Part shown: positions 1 through 8,567 of the stretch, piece after piece
Layout of the letters: each line of letters begins with the position of its first letter
Position numbering within the stretch: position 1 is the stretch's first letter
Source: Gammaproteobacteria bacterium
GTDB lineage: Bacteria; Pseudomonadota; Gammaproteobacteria; Chromatiales; Chromatiaceae
Assembly (NCBI GenBank): GCA_011389885.1
Contig: JAABTK010000010.1
Coordinates: forward strand, 1-64,000
Direction of reading: 5' to 3'
DNA: 64,000 nucleotides
Made by a program: the position numbers and the translations under genes
The notes under the pieces: generated by a model
Seen by the model: only the letters and a program-made list of their open reading frames with translations
Database searches by the model: none
What the model was told of the DNA's origin: nothing

Positions 1-107
1 GCGGCAGGACTTTTCATCGACCCCCAGGTCCCTGACCTCGGAATAGTCCGCTTGGGCGCGCGCCTGCGGCACATAGTGGTCCAGCACCCGCCAAATCCGG
101 CCCGCAG
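1..107 (-). pseudogene. ISL3-family transposase fragment
   Basis: Read on the minus strand, this stretch stays open and encodes a peptide containing IWRVLDHYV, ARAQADYSEV and LGVDEKSCR, and it runs off the left window edge. This resembles the start of the DDE catalytic core of ISL3 transposases, where a short helix precedes the first catalytic Asp in a G-[VI]-D-E motif. The roughly 130-150 residues that normally precede it, including a zinc ribbon, are absent. Instead the sequence passes at about 105-120 into the dispersed intergenic repeat that also occurs near 8880-8995. I infer a 5'-truncated, dead transposase. What lies left of the window is unknown, so how much of the C-terminus survives cannot be judged. 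Confidence 0.6.
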
Positions 108-470
108 TCTCCTTGGGAACGCCTGTCTTGCAAGCTCTAGTTTGGGGACCAGCGGTGTCTCAAGCTCGCGTTTGACCCACTGGCAACCCAGGCGATTTCG
201 GGCTACCGAGCACACGAAGAACCGCACAGCCCGAGGGCTTTACTCCAGGCGGATTGGCGAGGCTTCAGCGCCGCACAGGCATCCCCGCGCGGGAGCGAGA
301 CACAAGCAAGAAAAACCGCCTCCGCGTGCTCTGCGGACCTCTACGCCCTCTACGCCCTCTACGCCCTCTGCATTCCTAAGGGCCGTTGTTTCCGTTGGTT
401 GCGCGGGCATACGAGGGGTGGGTTTGTAGCATGCCGGGGCGGATGTGAATTCTCAATGATTTTGTAACCA
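108..470. repeat. Dispersed intergenic repeat mosaic
   Basis: There is no credible gene here. The stretch holds modules found in other gaps of the window: a GAGACACCGCTGGTCC-type segment with a short palindrome (about 120-175), a segment around GCACAGCCCGAGGGCTTTAC (about 227-246), and a pyrimidine-rich segment made of CTCTGCG/CTCTACG units (about 315-375) ending at TTCCTAAGGGCCGTTGTTTCC. Three consecutive CTCTACGCC units show local slippage. Confidence 0.7.
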
Positions 471-518
471 TTAGGGTTTAGAATCCCGCAATTTCGTTGT
501 TACAACAGGAAAGCGGCG

Positions 519-1139
519 ATGCGAAACTATTCTGAACCCACTGGCCAGATCGGGGCTGGTTTTTCTTCTGTTTTCAAGGCCTTGGATGGGCACGCCAGGG
601 CCCAGCAAAGCGCGCGCGGGCGGCATTTCATCGAGGTGTCGGGGGTGGACGGCCAACTGCATACCTGTTTGGTCGAGCAGGCCCCGGAACCCTTTCGGCC
701 CGAGCAGGAGTTGGCGGCTGCGGCGGAGCTGTTGCGCGCCTTACGCGACCAAGCCAGCAGCCGGCATAACGCCGTTTCGTTGATCAACGGCGTGGTCAAC
801 GGGCTGTTGGGACAGCGCGGCTATGCCTTCACCCAGTGCCTGGTCGCCGAGGACCGGCTCACCGCGGAGGCCTTGGATCGGATTCGCCACGGCCTGCGCT
901 ATGACCCGGATCATCCGGCCGCTTCACCGACGCTGGCCACGGTGCAGGCCGCGGCCCATGAGTTGTTGCAGGCCTTGGAGGCCTACGCAGCGGCGCATGG
1001 GCTTGATCTGAGCGCGGGTTCGCAGGGGCTTGGCTGGTTCGAGCGGAGGAGCAAAGGCGGCGCCCGCAGGCCTTTCCTGGCTTGGCTGTGTCCATTCGCG
1101 CGCTTTGCGGGATTCGGGCGGCTGTGCGCGACTGAATGA
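519..1139 (+). CDS. Hypothetical protein, 206 aa
   Basis: I do not recognise this protein. The ATG follows a purine-rich ribosome binding site (ACAGGAAAGCGGCG), and the upstream 60 bases are AT-rich in a GC-rich genome, which supports a promoter there. The product has no signal peptide or membrane segment. Residues 60-170 are mostly Ala/Leu/Glu-rich predicted helix. The last 35 residues are basic and aromatic (RRSKGGARRPF onward, then two Cys), which may be a tail or out-of-family extension. It converges on the HD-GYP gene. Coding status is likely rather than certain. Confidence 0.55.
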   Translation: MRNYSEPTGQIGAGFSSVFKALDGHARAQQSARGRHFIEVSGVDGQLHTCLVEQAPEPFRPEQELAAAAELLRALRDQASSRHNAVSLINGVVNGLLGQRGYAFTQCLVAEDRLTAEALDRIRHGLRYDPDHPAASPTLATVQAAAHELLQALEAYAAAHGLDLSAGSQGLGWFERRSKGGARRPFLAWLCPFARFAGFGRLCATE

Positions 1140-1179
1140 CCGAGCCGCGTGCGGCACGGTCCGCCGGTTCGCCCTTGGG

Positions 1180-2352
1180 CTATAGCAGGCCGGGGAAAGG
1201 CCCTGAGGGTTGGGGGGATTCGTCATCGAAGCGGCTGCGGATCGCCTCGACTTTTTCTCGATTGTTCAGCAGTGCCTTGACGCAGGCCGGGTCGAGTTTG
1301 GACTGGGCCTGCTCCCGTAAATAGGCGAAGGCCTCGTCCACCGACCAGGCGTGTTTGTACGGCCGTTTGCTGGTCAAGGCATCGAAAATATCGGCCACGG
1401 AGATAATACGCGCCTCCAGCGGGATTTTGTCTCCGGCGAGGCCGAATGGGTAGCCGCATCCGTCCATGCATTCGTGATGATAAAGTGCGATGTTGCGCAG
1501 GATTTGGATATGGTGGTATTGGGATAGGCCGAGGTTGGCCAGCATGCTATCGATAATGCTGCTGCCCTTTTCCGTGTGGGTCTTCATCACCGCGTATTCG
1601 TCGGCCGTGAGGCGTCCGGGCTTGAGCAGGATGCCGTCTGGTATGGCGATTTTGCCGATGTCATGAAGCGGCGCGAAGAGGAAGATGTGTTCGATGTATT
1701 CGTCGTCCAGGCCATGACTCGCGGCCAGCTCCTGGGCGATGAGGCGAGAAAATCGGGACATCCGCTCCAGGTGCCCGCCCGTTTCGTTGTCGCGGTGGTG
1801 GGTCATGTTGCGGGCGGTTTCCACGGCGCCGGTGAGGGTTTGCAGGCGACAGACCTCTTGGATCACCGAGAGGCTCAGTAGGTGGGCGCAAAGATCCAGG
1901 TAGTGCAGCAACTCTTCGGTGAACGCGTGGGGGGTGCGGGAGTTGAAGAACAGGAAACCGAAGAAATTTTCGCCTTCATAAATCGGCAGGGTGTAGCTGG
2001 AGCTGTAGCCCATTTCCCGTATGCGGCGGGCGTGGGGGGCGTTTAAGTGGACGAAGATTTGCAGGTCATTCACCAAGCGGGCCTCGCCGGTATCGCGGAT
2101 GCGGGAAAGGGTTTGCGATTCGCCGAGGCGGCTTTCATAGTTGTCCAGGGCTTGCTCGCCATGGTCGCTGCTATGTACAAAGGTTTTCAGCAAATCCGTC
2201 TTTTCATCGTAAATCGCCACCGCCAGGCGGTTGATTTCGATGTGGCGTTGGTTGATCACCTCGTGCAGATAACGAATCTTGTCCCGCAGGGGGACGTTTT
2301 TCCGCAACGGCGAAAGGCTGTCTTGCTGGGAGACGATGGCTGGCGAGTTCAT
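1180..2352 (-). CDS. GAF/HD-GYP domain protein, likely cyclic-di-GMP phosphodiesterase
   Basis: This is a 390-residue cytoplasmic protein with an N-terminal GAF-like sensor (about residues 15-170) and a C-terminal HD-GYP domain. The metal/catalytic signature is present: HDIGKIAIPDGIL near residue 228, then HHECMDGCGYP near 293-301, and a downstream SVADIFDALTSKRPY motif. HD-GYP enzymes hydrolyse cyclic di-GMP to pGpG/GMP. The GYP triplet is intact, so activity is expected. I chose the ATG at 2352. A longer reading to 2574 would overlap the neighbouring exporter gene and adds a low-quality Arg-rich extension. It probably opposes diguanylate cyclases such as the one at 11360. The ligand of the GAF domain is unknown. 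Confidence 0.9.
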   Translation of the reverse strand: MNSPAIVSQQDSLSPLRKNVPLRDKIRYLHEVINQRHIEINRLAVAIYDEKTDLLKTFVHSSDHGEQALDNYESRLGESQTLSRIRDTGEARLVNDLQIFVHLNAPHARRIREMGYSSSYTLPIYEGENFFGFLFFNSRTPHAFTEELLHYLDLCAHLLSLSVIQEVCRLQTLTGAVETARNMTHHRDNETGGHLERMSRFSRLIAQELAASHGLDDEYIEHIFLFAPLHDIGKIAIPDGILLKPGRLTADEYAVMKTHTEKGSSIIDSMLANLGLSQYHHIQILRNIALYHHECMDGCGYPFGLAGDKIPLEARIISVADIFDALTSKRPYKHAWSVDEAFAYLREQAQSKLDPACVKALLNNREKVEAIRSRFDDESPQPSGPFPGLL

Positions 2353-2536
2353 GGCTGAAACCGAATTGCAGCGGCGGCCTGGACTGCGGGCGAACGTGGC
2401 GCGAAAACGGATAAGTGAATTAGCATGTTCTTGTGCGGAGCCTTGCCTTATTGGGAAAAGTTTATCATAGTTTTTGTGGATTTGAGAGTAAACTTGAACC
2501 GGGGTTCGCGTTCGCCTGACGGGGCAGTGCGCGGGC

Positions 2537-3334
2537 TCAGCGGGGAAAGTAGTGCCAGGCCTGCCAAAAGACATACAAGGAAAGCAATCCCATCAAGCCC
2601 TGAATCAATCGGCGCAGGGCATTGGCATTCATGCGCCCCAGCCAACGGGCGCCGATCTGGGCGCCGAGCATGCCGCCAAAGCCGAGCAATAGAGCGATGT
2701 CCAGTCGCAAGTTGCCTTGCAGGGCATGCCCGGCGAAGGCCGCCAGGGCGGTGATCACCACCACGCCCAGGCTGGTGCGCACCGCGGTCTTGAGCGGCTC
2801 GTGCAACAAAAGCACCTGTAACGGCACCAATACGACGCCGCCGCCCACGCCGAACAGCGAAGCCATCAGCCCGGCCAACCCGCCGCCGCTGATGCGCCCG
2901 CCCCAAAGGGTGCCGGCCCCGACTGCATGAACAGGCGGGGCCTGCGGCGTCGGGGCGGCCCCCAGCCGGCCTCGCAGCTCGAACAGGTAGATCGATAGCA
3001 GCAGCAGGCCGCCGAAGCTGGCTAGCAGCAGGTACTGGGCGGCGGCGCCGGCGAGATAAACCCCGAATTGGGCGCTAATCACCGCGGGGAGCCCGAACGC
3101 CAGCACCTTGGGCAGCTCCAGTTGACCCGCGCGCCAGTTGCGGATGCTGCCCGAGAGGGCGTTAATCGTCATCACCAGGGCGCTGGTGGCCACCGCCTCC
3201 AGCGGCGAGAGCCCCACCGCCACCATGAGCGGCACCAGCAACAGCCCGCCGCCCACCCCGGCCAGGGCGGCGAGCACGCCAGTGGCCAGCCCGCCGCAGG
3301 CCAGCAGCAGCCCAGTCCATCCCAGGAAGTCCAT
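2537..3334 (-). CDS. TauE/SafE family sulfite exporter-like membrane protein
   Basis: This is a 265-residue, very hydrophobic protein with about eight membrane segments arranged as two homologous halves. Each half starts with a glycine-rich LAGVGGGLLLVP / LFGVGGGVVLVP motif, the hallmark of the TauE/SafE (DUF81) family. Members export small organosulfur or sulfur anions (sulfite, sulfoacetate) or other organic anions across the inner membrane, and substrates cannot be told from sequence. It lies head-to-tail downstream of the secreted-protein gene at 3385 with a hairpin terminator between them, so it is probably transcribed separately. The ATG at 3334 is followed at once by the first membrane segment. 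Confidence 0.9.
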   Translation of the reverse strand: MDFLGWTGLLLACGGLATGVLAALAGVGGGLLLVPLMVAVGLSPLEAVATSALVMTINALSGSIRNWRAGQLELPKVLAFGLPAVISAQFGVYLAGAAAQYLLLASFGGLLLLSIYLFELRGRLGAAPTPQAPPVHAVGAGTLWGGRISGGGLAGLMASLFGVGGGVVLVPLQVLLLHEPLKTAVRTSLGVVVITALAAFAGHALQGNLRLDIALLLGFGGMLGAQIGARWLGRMNANALRRLIQGLMGLLSLYVFWQAWHYFPR

Positions 3335-3351
3335 ACGAAACGCCCAATGAG

Positions 3352-3373
3352 AAAAGGACCCGAAGGCCCTTTT
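3352..3373 (-). terminator. Hairpin terminator after the collagen-tailed protein gene
   Basis: On the minus strand, AAAAGGGCC - TTCG - GGTCCTTTT forms a 9-bp stem (one G-U pair) with a UUCG tetraloop, 12 bases after the stop codon at 3385. The A-run before and T-run after make it plausible in both directions. On the minus strand it would end the 3385-5457 transcript. Confidence 0.7.
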
Positions 3374-3384
3374 CCTAACCGCGA

Positions 3385-5457
3385 TCAGTTCGGACTATTG
3401 CCGACGCCGGGCGGCCCGCAGAATGGCGGAAAGCAACCGGGATCGCCTGGGTCACCCGGATCGCCTGGGTCGCCCGGATCACCCGGATCGCCTGGGTCGC
3501 CCGGATCACCCGGATCGCCTGGGTCACCCGGATCGCCTGGGTCACCCGGATCACCTGGGTCACCCGGATCACCCGGATCACCCGGATCACCCGGATCACC
3601 CGGATCACCCGGGTCGCCCGGATCGCCTGGATCACCCGGAGGGTCTCCGGTACCGCCACCCGGAGGGTCTCCGGTACCGCCACCCGGAGGTGTGCCGCCA
3701 CCCGGAGGTGTGCCGCCACCCGGAGGCGCTCCACCGCCCGGAGGGGAACCGCCGCCCGGGGGATTACCGCCGCCCGGAGGGAAACCGCCGCCCGGGGGAT
3801 AGCCGCCGCCCGGCGGGTTGCCGGCGCAAGGCGGGTTCAAGCAGGGCTCGGGCACGCAGCTATTCGGGGCCGTATGGCAACAGGGGTGCTGCATATCATC
3901 GCACAGTTGTTCGCGGAACAACATAAAGCAACCGGCGCGCCGGCGGCGATCGCTGCGATCGATAAACAAAATGCGCACCGGCAGGCGGTCGAAGCCCAAG
4001 CGCTCGCCAGCCGCCACCAAGACCTCGGAGTCTTGCTCGTAGGCCAGCACCTCTTCCTTCTTCTTCAGGGAAATGTAGACCGGGTCGGTGACGCCTTCCT
4101 TGCGGATTTCGTCCATCTTCTCTTCGACGGCCTCGTCTTCCGGCATTTGGTCTTCCTCGATATAGCTCAGCAGCTCATCCACTTTCACCATCAGGTGGTA
4201 GGAGAAGGTCTCGCCGAAGGGGTAGCCCTTGCGGATCTCCCGGTACATGCCGTGTTCGGCGAACAGCAGGCGTTTGTCGGATTCGGAAAACCGTTGCCGC
4301 ACCACCGGGATGCGATCAAAAGGATACAGCTCGTTGGCGGTGTAGACATGGCGCTGGGTGTTCATGCGACAGCCCATTTTGTCGAGCCACGACAGCATCA
4401 CCGGATACCGGCTCCACCCCAGCTTTTGCGCGGCGATCAGTTGCGCATGGGCCTCATCCTCAAAGCGCACCCGTTGCTCGCTGTAGTACAGGTCCACCGT
4501 CAAGGCGCTATCGAGGGCGTCTTCGGTCCTGCCCGCCTCCATGTTCTTGATCCGTTCCATCCATTCTTCCACCTGCTGCTCCTCGGGCTCCTCCTTGGGG
4601 AAGTGGGTCAGCAGCCCCGGGATGTCCATTTGCACATGGAATTTGAACGGAAACGGCCCGGCGTGGGGGCGATCCACCAACAGCATTTGCAGCTCGTTAA
4701 AATAGCGATCGGCCACCCACTGGACATGCGGGTGACGCGCCAGCTCATCGAGATCGTAAAATGAGGTGTCGGTGAGGCCGGAACAGAGACCGGACTCGGT
4801 GAACGCGAAGCGCACAGGCAGCTCGGTCATCCCCAGTTTTTCCGCGGCGAGCAGGAACTCCTGCTCCTCACGCAGGTGAGCGCCGCCCTCCAGCGCGCTG
4901 GAGACGATCAGATGGACCGGCTCCTGGATGCCCTCGGCCTGCAGTTGTTTCACGAAGGCATCGATTTTCTCCGGCTCGGGGTCTTCGTGATCGTCGTCCC
5001 GGAGGTAGTTGCGCAGCCGCTCAATGGGTTCGATGTAGTGATAAAAGAAGCCCTGGTGTGCTTGATCCTCGCGCAGCGGAAGCAGCAACACCGCCATCGA
5101 GCCGGTGTAGCGGGAGACCACAGTGGGGGTCCAGTCCTCGCGCTCCTCCACTTCCTCCTCCAGGTACCGGATGGTGTATTCCTCGGAAGAAGAGGCGGCC
5201 CCGCAATAGCATTCGTCACACAGCCAAGTGGGAAAGCCATTGAGCACCGCGACGGCCGATGCCACGACCTGATCTAGGTGGTCCGGGTAGGTTGCGGCGG
5301 CGGCCTGCATGGCCTGATCCACCGGCACCCCTTCGCGCACGGCGCGTTCAATCAAGGCCTGAAAGTCCGGCTGGGCCTGAGCGCCTTGGCCCGCGACGAG
5401 GATGGGCTCCTGGGCGGCCACGCCCAGCGGCAGCAGGAGCGCGAGCAGCAGGGTCAT
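3385..5457 (-). CDS. Secreted protein with three ParB/Srx-like repeats and a collagen-like Gly-Asp-Pro tail
   Basis: This is a 690-residue protein. It starts with a classic signal peptide (MTLLLALLLPLGVAAQ), so I prefer the ATG at 5457, which has an AGGGCG site, over a GTG at 5490. The body holds three related modules at about residues 137-219, 272-358 and 420-500. Each runs as a Y/F-H-x-x-x-x-I-L helix, an acidic linker, an EGI/EGV..P segment and a helix ending AAEKLG..ELPV, AAQKLG..RYPV or AAGERLG..RLPV. This layout resembles the ParB N-terminal/sulfiredoxin fold, without its usual Gly-Arg catalytic signature. A Cys-rich patch (about 509-545) follows, then PPGGG repeats, about 22 tandem GDP triplets, and a CFPPFCG end. 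The function is unknown. A surface or matrix role is my inference. A stand-alone promoter is likely in the AT-rich stretch at 5560-5585. Confidence 0.75.
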   Translation of the reverse strand: MTLLLALLLPLGVAAQEPILVAGQGAQAQPDFQALIERAVREGVPVDQAMQAAAATYPDHLDQVVASAVAVLNGFPTWLCDECYCGAASSSEEYTIRYLEEEVEEREDWTPTVVSRYTGSMAVLLLPLREDQAHQGFFYHYIEPIERLRNYLRDDDHEDPEPEKIDAFVKQLQAEGIQEPVHLIVSSALEGGAHLREEQEFLLAAEKLGMTELPVRFAFTESGLCSGLTDTSFYDLDELARHPHVQWVADRYFNELQMLLVDRPHAGPFPFKFHVQMDIPGLLTHFPKEEPEEQQVEEWMERIKNMEAGRTEDALDSALTVDLYYSEQRVRFEDEAHAQLIAAQKLGWSRYPVMLSWLDKMGCRMNTQRHVYTANELYPFDRIPVVRQRFSESDKRLLFAEHGMYREIRKGYPFGETFSYHLMVKVDELLSYIEEDQMPEDEAVEEKMDEIRKEGVTDPVYISLKKKEEVLAYEQDSEVLVAAGERLGFDRLPVRILFIDRSDRRRRAGCFMLFREQLCDDMQHPCCHTAPNSCVPEPCLNPPCAGNPPGGGYPPGGGFPPGGGNPPGGGSPPGGGAPPGGGTPPGGGTPPGGGTGDPPGGGTGDPPGDPGDPGDPGDPGDPGDPGDPGDPGDPGDPGDPGDPGDPGDPGDPGDPGDPGDPGDPGDPGDPGDPGCFPPFCGPPGVGNSPN
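3440..3640. repeat. 9-bp tandem repeat encoding (Gly-Asp-Pro)n
   Basis: About 22 copies of GGATCRCCY/GGGTCRCCY lie end to end inside the 3' part of the collagen-tailed gene. Unit length is a multiple of three, so slippage changes tail length without breaking the frame. Small variants (GGATCG, GGATCA, GGGTCA) are interspersed. Confidence 0.95.
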
Positions 5458-5612
5458 GAAACGACGCCCTGAAAAGAAATTCAAAAGCACTGGTCTGTCC
5501 CCTTGGTTCGTGTTTCGGGTCGGGCTGCACGCCGGAGCGGGTCCGAATCTCCCATTGACGAGCGATATTAGATTAGATTATAGCCCCTGCACAGGAGGAA
5601 CCCAAACCAGAT

Positions 5613-6092
5613 TCACCGACTTTTGAGGATTCGCGCCTTATCCCGCTGCCAATCCCGGTCTTTTTCGGTGGAACGTTTGTCGTGCTGCTTCTTACCTTTG
5701 CCCAAACCGATTTCCAGTTTCGCCATGCCGCGCTTCCAATACAGGGCCAGCGGGATCAGGGTGTAGCCCCGGCGCTCCACCTGGCCGATCAGCTTGTCCG
5801 CCTCCTGCCGATGCAGGAGCAGCTTGCGGGTGCGGGTGGCATCGGGCTGGATATGGGTGGAGGCGGTGGGCAGGGGCGTGATGTGGCAGCCGAGCAGGAA
5901 CACCTCGCCGCCCTTCAGGTTGACGTAGCTCTCGTTGATCTGCACGCGGCCGGCGCGCAGGCTCTTCACCTCCCAGCCCTCGAGCACGAGGCCCGCCTCG
6001 TGGCGCTGCTCGATGAAATAATCGTGCCGCGCCCGCTTGTTGAGCGCGATCGTGGAGCCGCCGCCGGTCTTTTTCTTGGGTTTCTTTGCCAT
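5613..6092 (-). CDS. smpB: SsrA-binding protein SmpB
   Basis: This is a 159-residue protein of standard SmpB length. It carries the family core ([65 protein letters not shown]) and the basic disordered C-terminal tail ([12 protein letters not shown]) that folds into the ribosomal A site and mRNA channel. SmpB carries tmRNA to stalled ribosomes for trans-translation. It is divergent from the ratA side, as in many gammaproteobacteria, but here an NSS transporter separates the two. No ssrA gene is evident in the window. Confidence 0.98.
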   Translation of the reverse strand: MAKKPKKKTGGGSTIALNKRARHDYFIEQRHEAGLVLEGWEVKSLRAGRVQINESYVNLKGGEVFLLGCHITPLPTASTHIQPDATRTRKLLLHRQEADKLIGQVERRGYTLIPLALYWKRGMAKLEIGLGKGKKQHDKRSTEKDRDWQRDKARILKSR

Positions 6093-6397
6093 AGGGGGAT
6101 TGTAACGAATTCCCGCGCTTTCGCCGAGCGGCGATTGCCGGGGTCCAGAGGCCGGCGCCGCGCCTTTCTTGTGAAATCCGTCAAATTGGCTGAAAATGCG
6201 GGTTTGAAGAATATGCTGGCCGAGGTGCGGCGTCGCAGCCCGAATCCTGCGCAGGCGTTTGGCGCAGGAGCGCGAACAAACGATGCGGGGGCGGCGCCCT
6301 GGCCTCCAAGGCAGGCCGCCGCCGATCGCCGGACGCGGCGGGCGAACTTCGAGCCTCGGGCGCCGGGGCGAAAACGACCCCTTAGGAAAACCTGAAG
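6093..6397. other. Gap between smpB and the NSS transporter gene
   Basis: This is a 305-base divergent intergenic region that should carry promoters for both genes. I see no RNA gene, repeat module or clear operator. The only ribosome-binding-like element is AGGA ahead of the ATG at 6398. Confidence 0.5.
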
Positions 6398-7804
6398 ATG
6401 AGTGAACACACTTCCATTCACGGCCAGTGGTCTTCCCGCTTGATGTTTATCCTGGCGGCTGCGGGCTCGGCGGTGGGGCTGGGCAACATCTGGAAATTCC
6501 CCTACATCGCCGGCGAGAATGGCGGCGGGGCCTTTGTGCTGTTTTACCTGCTGTGCATCGCCTTGGTGGGCATCCCGATCATGATCGCGGAGGTGATGCT
6601 CGGCAGGAAGGGGCGTCAGAGCCCGATTAACACCATGCGCAGCTTGGCCCGGTCGGAGAACGGCAGCCCGCTTTGGGCCTTGCTCGGTTGGGCGGGGGTG
6701 GCGGCCGGCTTCCTAATTCTGTCCTATTACAGCGTGATCGCCGGCTGGGCCCTGGCCTATGTGGCGCGTTCGGTCGCCGGGGTGTTCAACGGCGCCACCG
6801 CCGACGGCGTGCAGAGCATTTTCACCGACCTGGTGCAGGACCCCGAGCGCCTGCTCGCTTGGCACAGCCTGTTTATGGTGATGTGCATGCTGGTGGTGGC
6901 CCGCGGCGTGCGGCACGGCTTGGAGCGGGCGGTGCGAATCCTGATGCCGGCGCTGTTGGCGTTGCTGGTGGTGCTGGTGGTTTATGCCTTTTTTGAAGGG
7001 GCCTTCTCCACCGGGCTGGCGTTTTTGTTTCAGCCGGATTTCGAAAAACTCTTCTTTCGCTGTGAGACCATCGGCGGGGTTCGGCAGTGCGACTTCACCG
7101 GCGATCCGATGATTGTCGCCATGGGGCATGCCTTCTTCACCCTCAGCCTGGGCATGGGGGCGATTATGGTGTACGGCTCCTATATGCCGAAGTCGAGTTC
7201 CATCGGCGGCTCGGTGATGACCATTGCGATCCTCGACACCCTGGTGGCGCTGCTTGCGGGGATGGCGATCTTTCCCCTCGTGTTCGCCAACGGGCTGGCC
7301 CCCGGGGTCGGGCCCGGACTGATTTTCCAAACCCTGCCTATCGCCTTCGGCAGCATGCCCGGGGGGCAATTGTTCGGTTCGCTGTTTTTCATTCTGCTGG
7401 TGTTCGCCGCCTGGACCTCGGCCATTTCGTTAATCGAGCCGGCGGTGGCCTGGCTGGTGGAGAACCGGCAGATCGGCCGCGCACGGGCGGCGATTATGGT
7501 GGGCGTGACGGTGTGGTTCATAGGCCTCGGCACGGTGTTTTCCTTCAACATCTGGTCGGGCGAGGCCTACCAGTTGTTCGGTAAGACCGTGTTCGATTTG
7601 CTCGATTACCTGACATCGAACATCATGTTGCCCTTGGGCGGGCTTTTCATCGCGCTGTTCGCCGGCTGGGTGATGCAGCAGCCGTCGTCGGCCGCCGAGC
7701 TGGCGATGAAGCCCTGGGTCTACGGGGTATGGCGGGTGCTGATACGCTATGTGGCCCCGCTGCTGGTGATCGCGGTGTTTCTCAACCGAATCGAGGTGTT
7801 CTGA
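6398..7804 (+). CDS. Sodium-dependent transporter, NSS/SNF family
   Basis: This 468-residue integral membrane protein begins with the neurotransmitter:sodium symporter signature ([17 protein letters not shown], then [12 protein letters not shown]), which forms the Na+ and substrate sites of TM1/TM2. About 11-12 membrane helices follow. Bacterial homologues (LeuT, TnaT, MhsT) take up amino acids with Na+, and the substrate here is not predictable. It is followed without a gap by ratA (TGA then TTG), so the two are probably co-transcribed and translationally coupled. Its insertion between smpB and ratA is unusual for this otherwise conserved neighbourhood. Confidence 0.93.
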   Translation: MSEHTSIHGQWSSRLMFILAAAGSAVGLGNIWKFPYIAGENGGGAFVLFYLLCIALVGIPIMIAEVMLGRKGRQSPINTMRSLARSENGSPLWALLGWAGVAAGFLILSYYSVIAGWALAYVARSVAGVFNGATADGVQSIFTDLVQDPERLLAWHSLFMVMCMLVVARGVRHGLERAVRILMPALLALLVVLVVYAFFEGAFSTGLAFLFQPDFEKLFFRCETIGGVRQCDFTGDPMIVAMGHAFFTLSLGMGAIMVYGSYMPKSSSIGGSVMTIAILDTLVALLAGMAIFPLVFANGLAPGVGPGLIFQTLPIAFGSMPGGQLFGSLFFILLVFAAWTSAISLIEPAVAWLVENRQIGRARAAIMVGVTVWFIGLGTVFSFNIWSGEAYQLFGKTVFDLLDYLTSNIMLPLGGLFIALFAGWVMQQPSSAAELAMKPWVYGVWRVLIRYVAPLLVIAVFLNRIEVF

Positions 7805-8230
7805 TTGGCCCAAGTGAAGAAAAGCGCGTTGGTGACCCACTCGGCCGAGAAGATGTTCGAGCTGGTCAACGATGTGGAGTCCTATCCCGAGTTCCTGCCC
7901 TGGTGCCGCAGCGGCAAGCTGCTCAAGCGGGATGAGGCGGAGCTTTGCGGCGAGATCGAGGTGGTGCGGGCCGGGATTCACCAGCGCTTTTCCACCTGTA
8001 ACCGCCTGTTCCCGGTCGAGCGTATCGATATCCGGTTGCGCGAAGGCCCCTTTAAGAAGCTGCATGGGACCTGGTTTTTCACCCCGCTGCGCGAGGACGC
8101 CTGCAAGGTGGAGCTGGAGCTGGAGTTCGAGTTCTCAGGCCGCTTGATCAATGCGGCCTTCGGGGCGGTGTTCGGGCAGATCGCAAACAGTTTGGTGGAG
8201 GCCTTTTGCCAGCGGGCCGACGAGGTGTGA
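7805..8230 (+). CDS. ratA: RatA family protein (COQ10/START-like)
   Basis: This is a 141-residue START-like (polyketide cyclase/COQ10) protein. It has the family features V-THSAEKMFELVNDVESYPEFLPWC near the start, the central GIHQRFSTCNRL strand, and FSGRLINAAFGAVFGQIANSLVEAF at the end. E. coli RatA has been described as a translation-inhibiting protein binding 50S subunits, while COQ10 homologues bind ubiquinone, so the physiological role is debated. The start is a TTG immediately after the preceding TGA. No in-frame ATG exists nearby. rnfH follows after a single base. Confidence 0.93.
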   Translation: MAQVKKSALVTHSAEKMFELVNDVESYPEFLPWCRSGKLLKRDEAELCGEIEVVRAGIHQRFSTCNRLFPVERIDIRLREGPFKKLHGTWFFTPLREDACKVELELEFEFSGRLINAAFGAVFGQIANSLVEAFCQRADEV

Positions 8231-8231
8231 G

Positions 8232-8567
8232 ATGACGACAGAGCCAATCGAAGTGGAAGTGGCCTATGCGCGACCGGATAAGCAACTGATCTTAAAGGTG
8301 CAGGGGCGGGCGGGGCTGACCATTCGGGAGGCCATAGAAAAGTCTGGAATCGTGGACCATTTCCCGGAGATCGACCCCGAACAGGCCAAGGTCGGCGTCT
8401 TTTCCAAGGCCGCCAAGCTGGACACCGAGCTGCGGGCGGGCGATCGGGTGGAAATCTACCGCCCGTTAATCGCAGACCCGAAGGCGGCGCGCAAGAAGAA
8501 GGCCTCGGCCCAGGCCAAGCCCGGCGTCGCTAAAGCCGAAAAGGCCCCCGAGACGCAGACGGGCTGA
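8232..8567 (+). CDS. rnfH: RnfH family ubiquitin-fold protein (RatB)
   Basis: This 111-residue protein has a beta-grasp, ubiquitin-like core (EVEVAYARPDKQLI, then TIREAIEKSGI, then KVGVFSKAAKLDTEL, DRVEIYRPLIADPK), typical of the RnfH/UPF0125 family. The basic tail is Lys/Ala-rich. The ATG at 8232 is one base after the ratA stop, as in the ratA-ratB pair of enterobacteria. The molecular role is not established. The genomic link with ratA and bamE is the main support for the name. Confidence 0.92.
   Translation: MTTEPIEVEVAYARPDKQLILKVQGRAGLTIREAIEKSGIVDHFPEIDPEQAKVGVFSKAAKLDTELRAGDRVEIYRPLIADPKAARKKKASAQAKPGVAKAEKAPETQTG

Noticed and set aside
52-429. 125-residue plus-strand open frame
   Set aside because: It covers the transposase remnant (opposite strand) and repeat modules. 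The composition is Arg/Ser/Pro-rich as in other translated repeats.
3068-3802. Plus-strand open frame with collagen-like Gly-Ser-Pro repeats
   Set aside because: It lies opposite the TauE gene and the secreted-protein gene. The repeat is the complement of the real GDP-coding array, and there is no signal peptide, ribosome binding site or sensible N-terminus.
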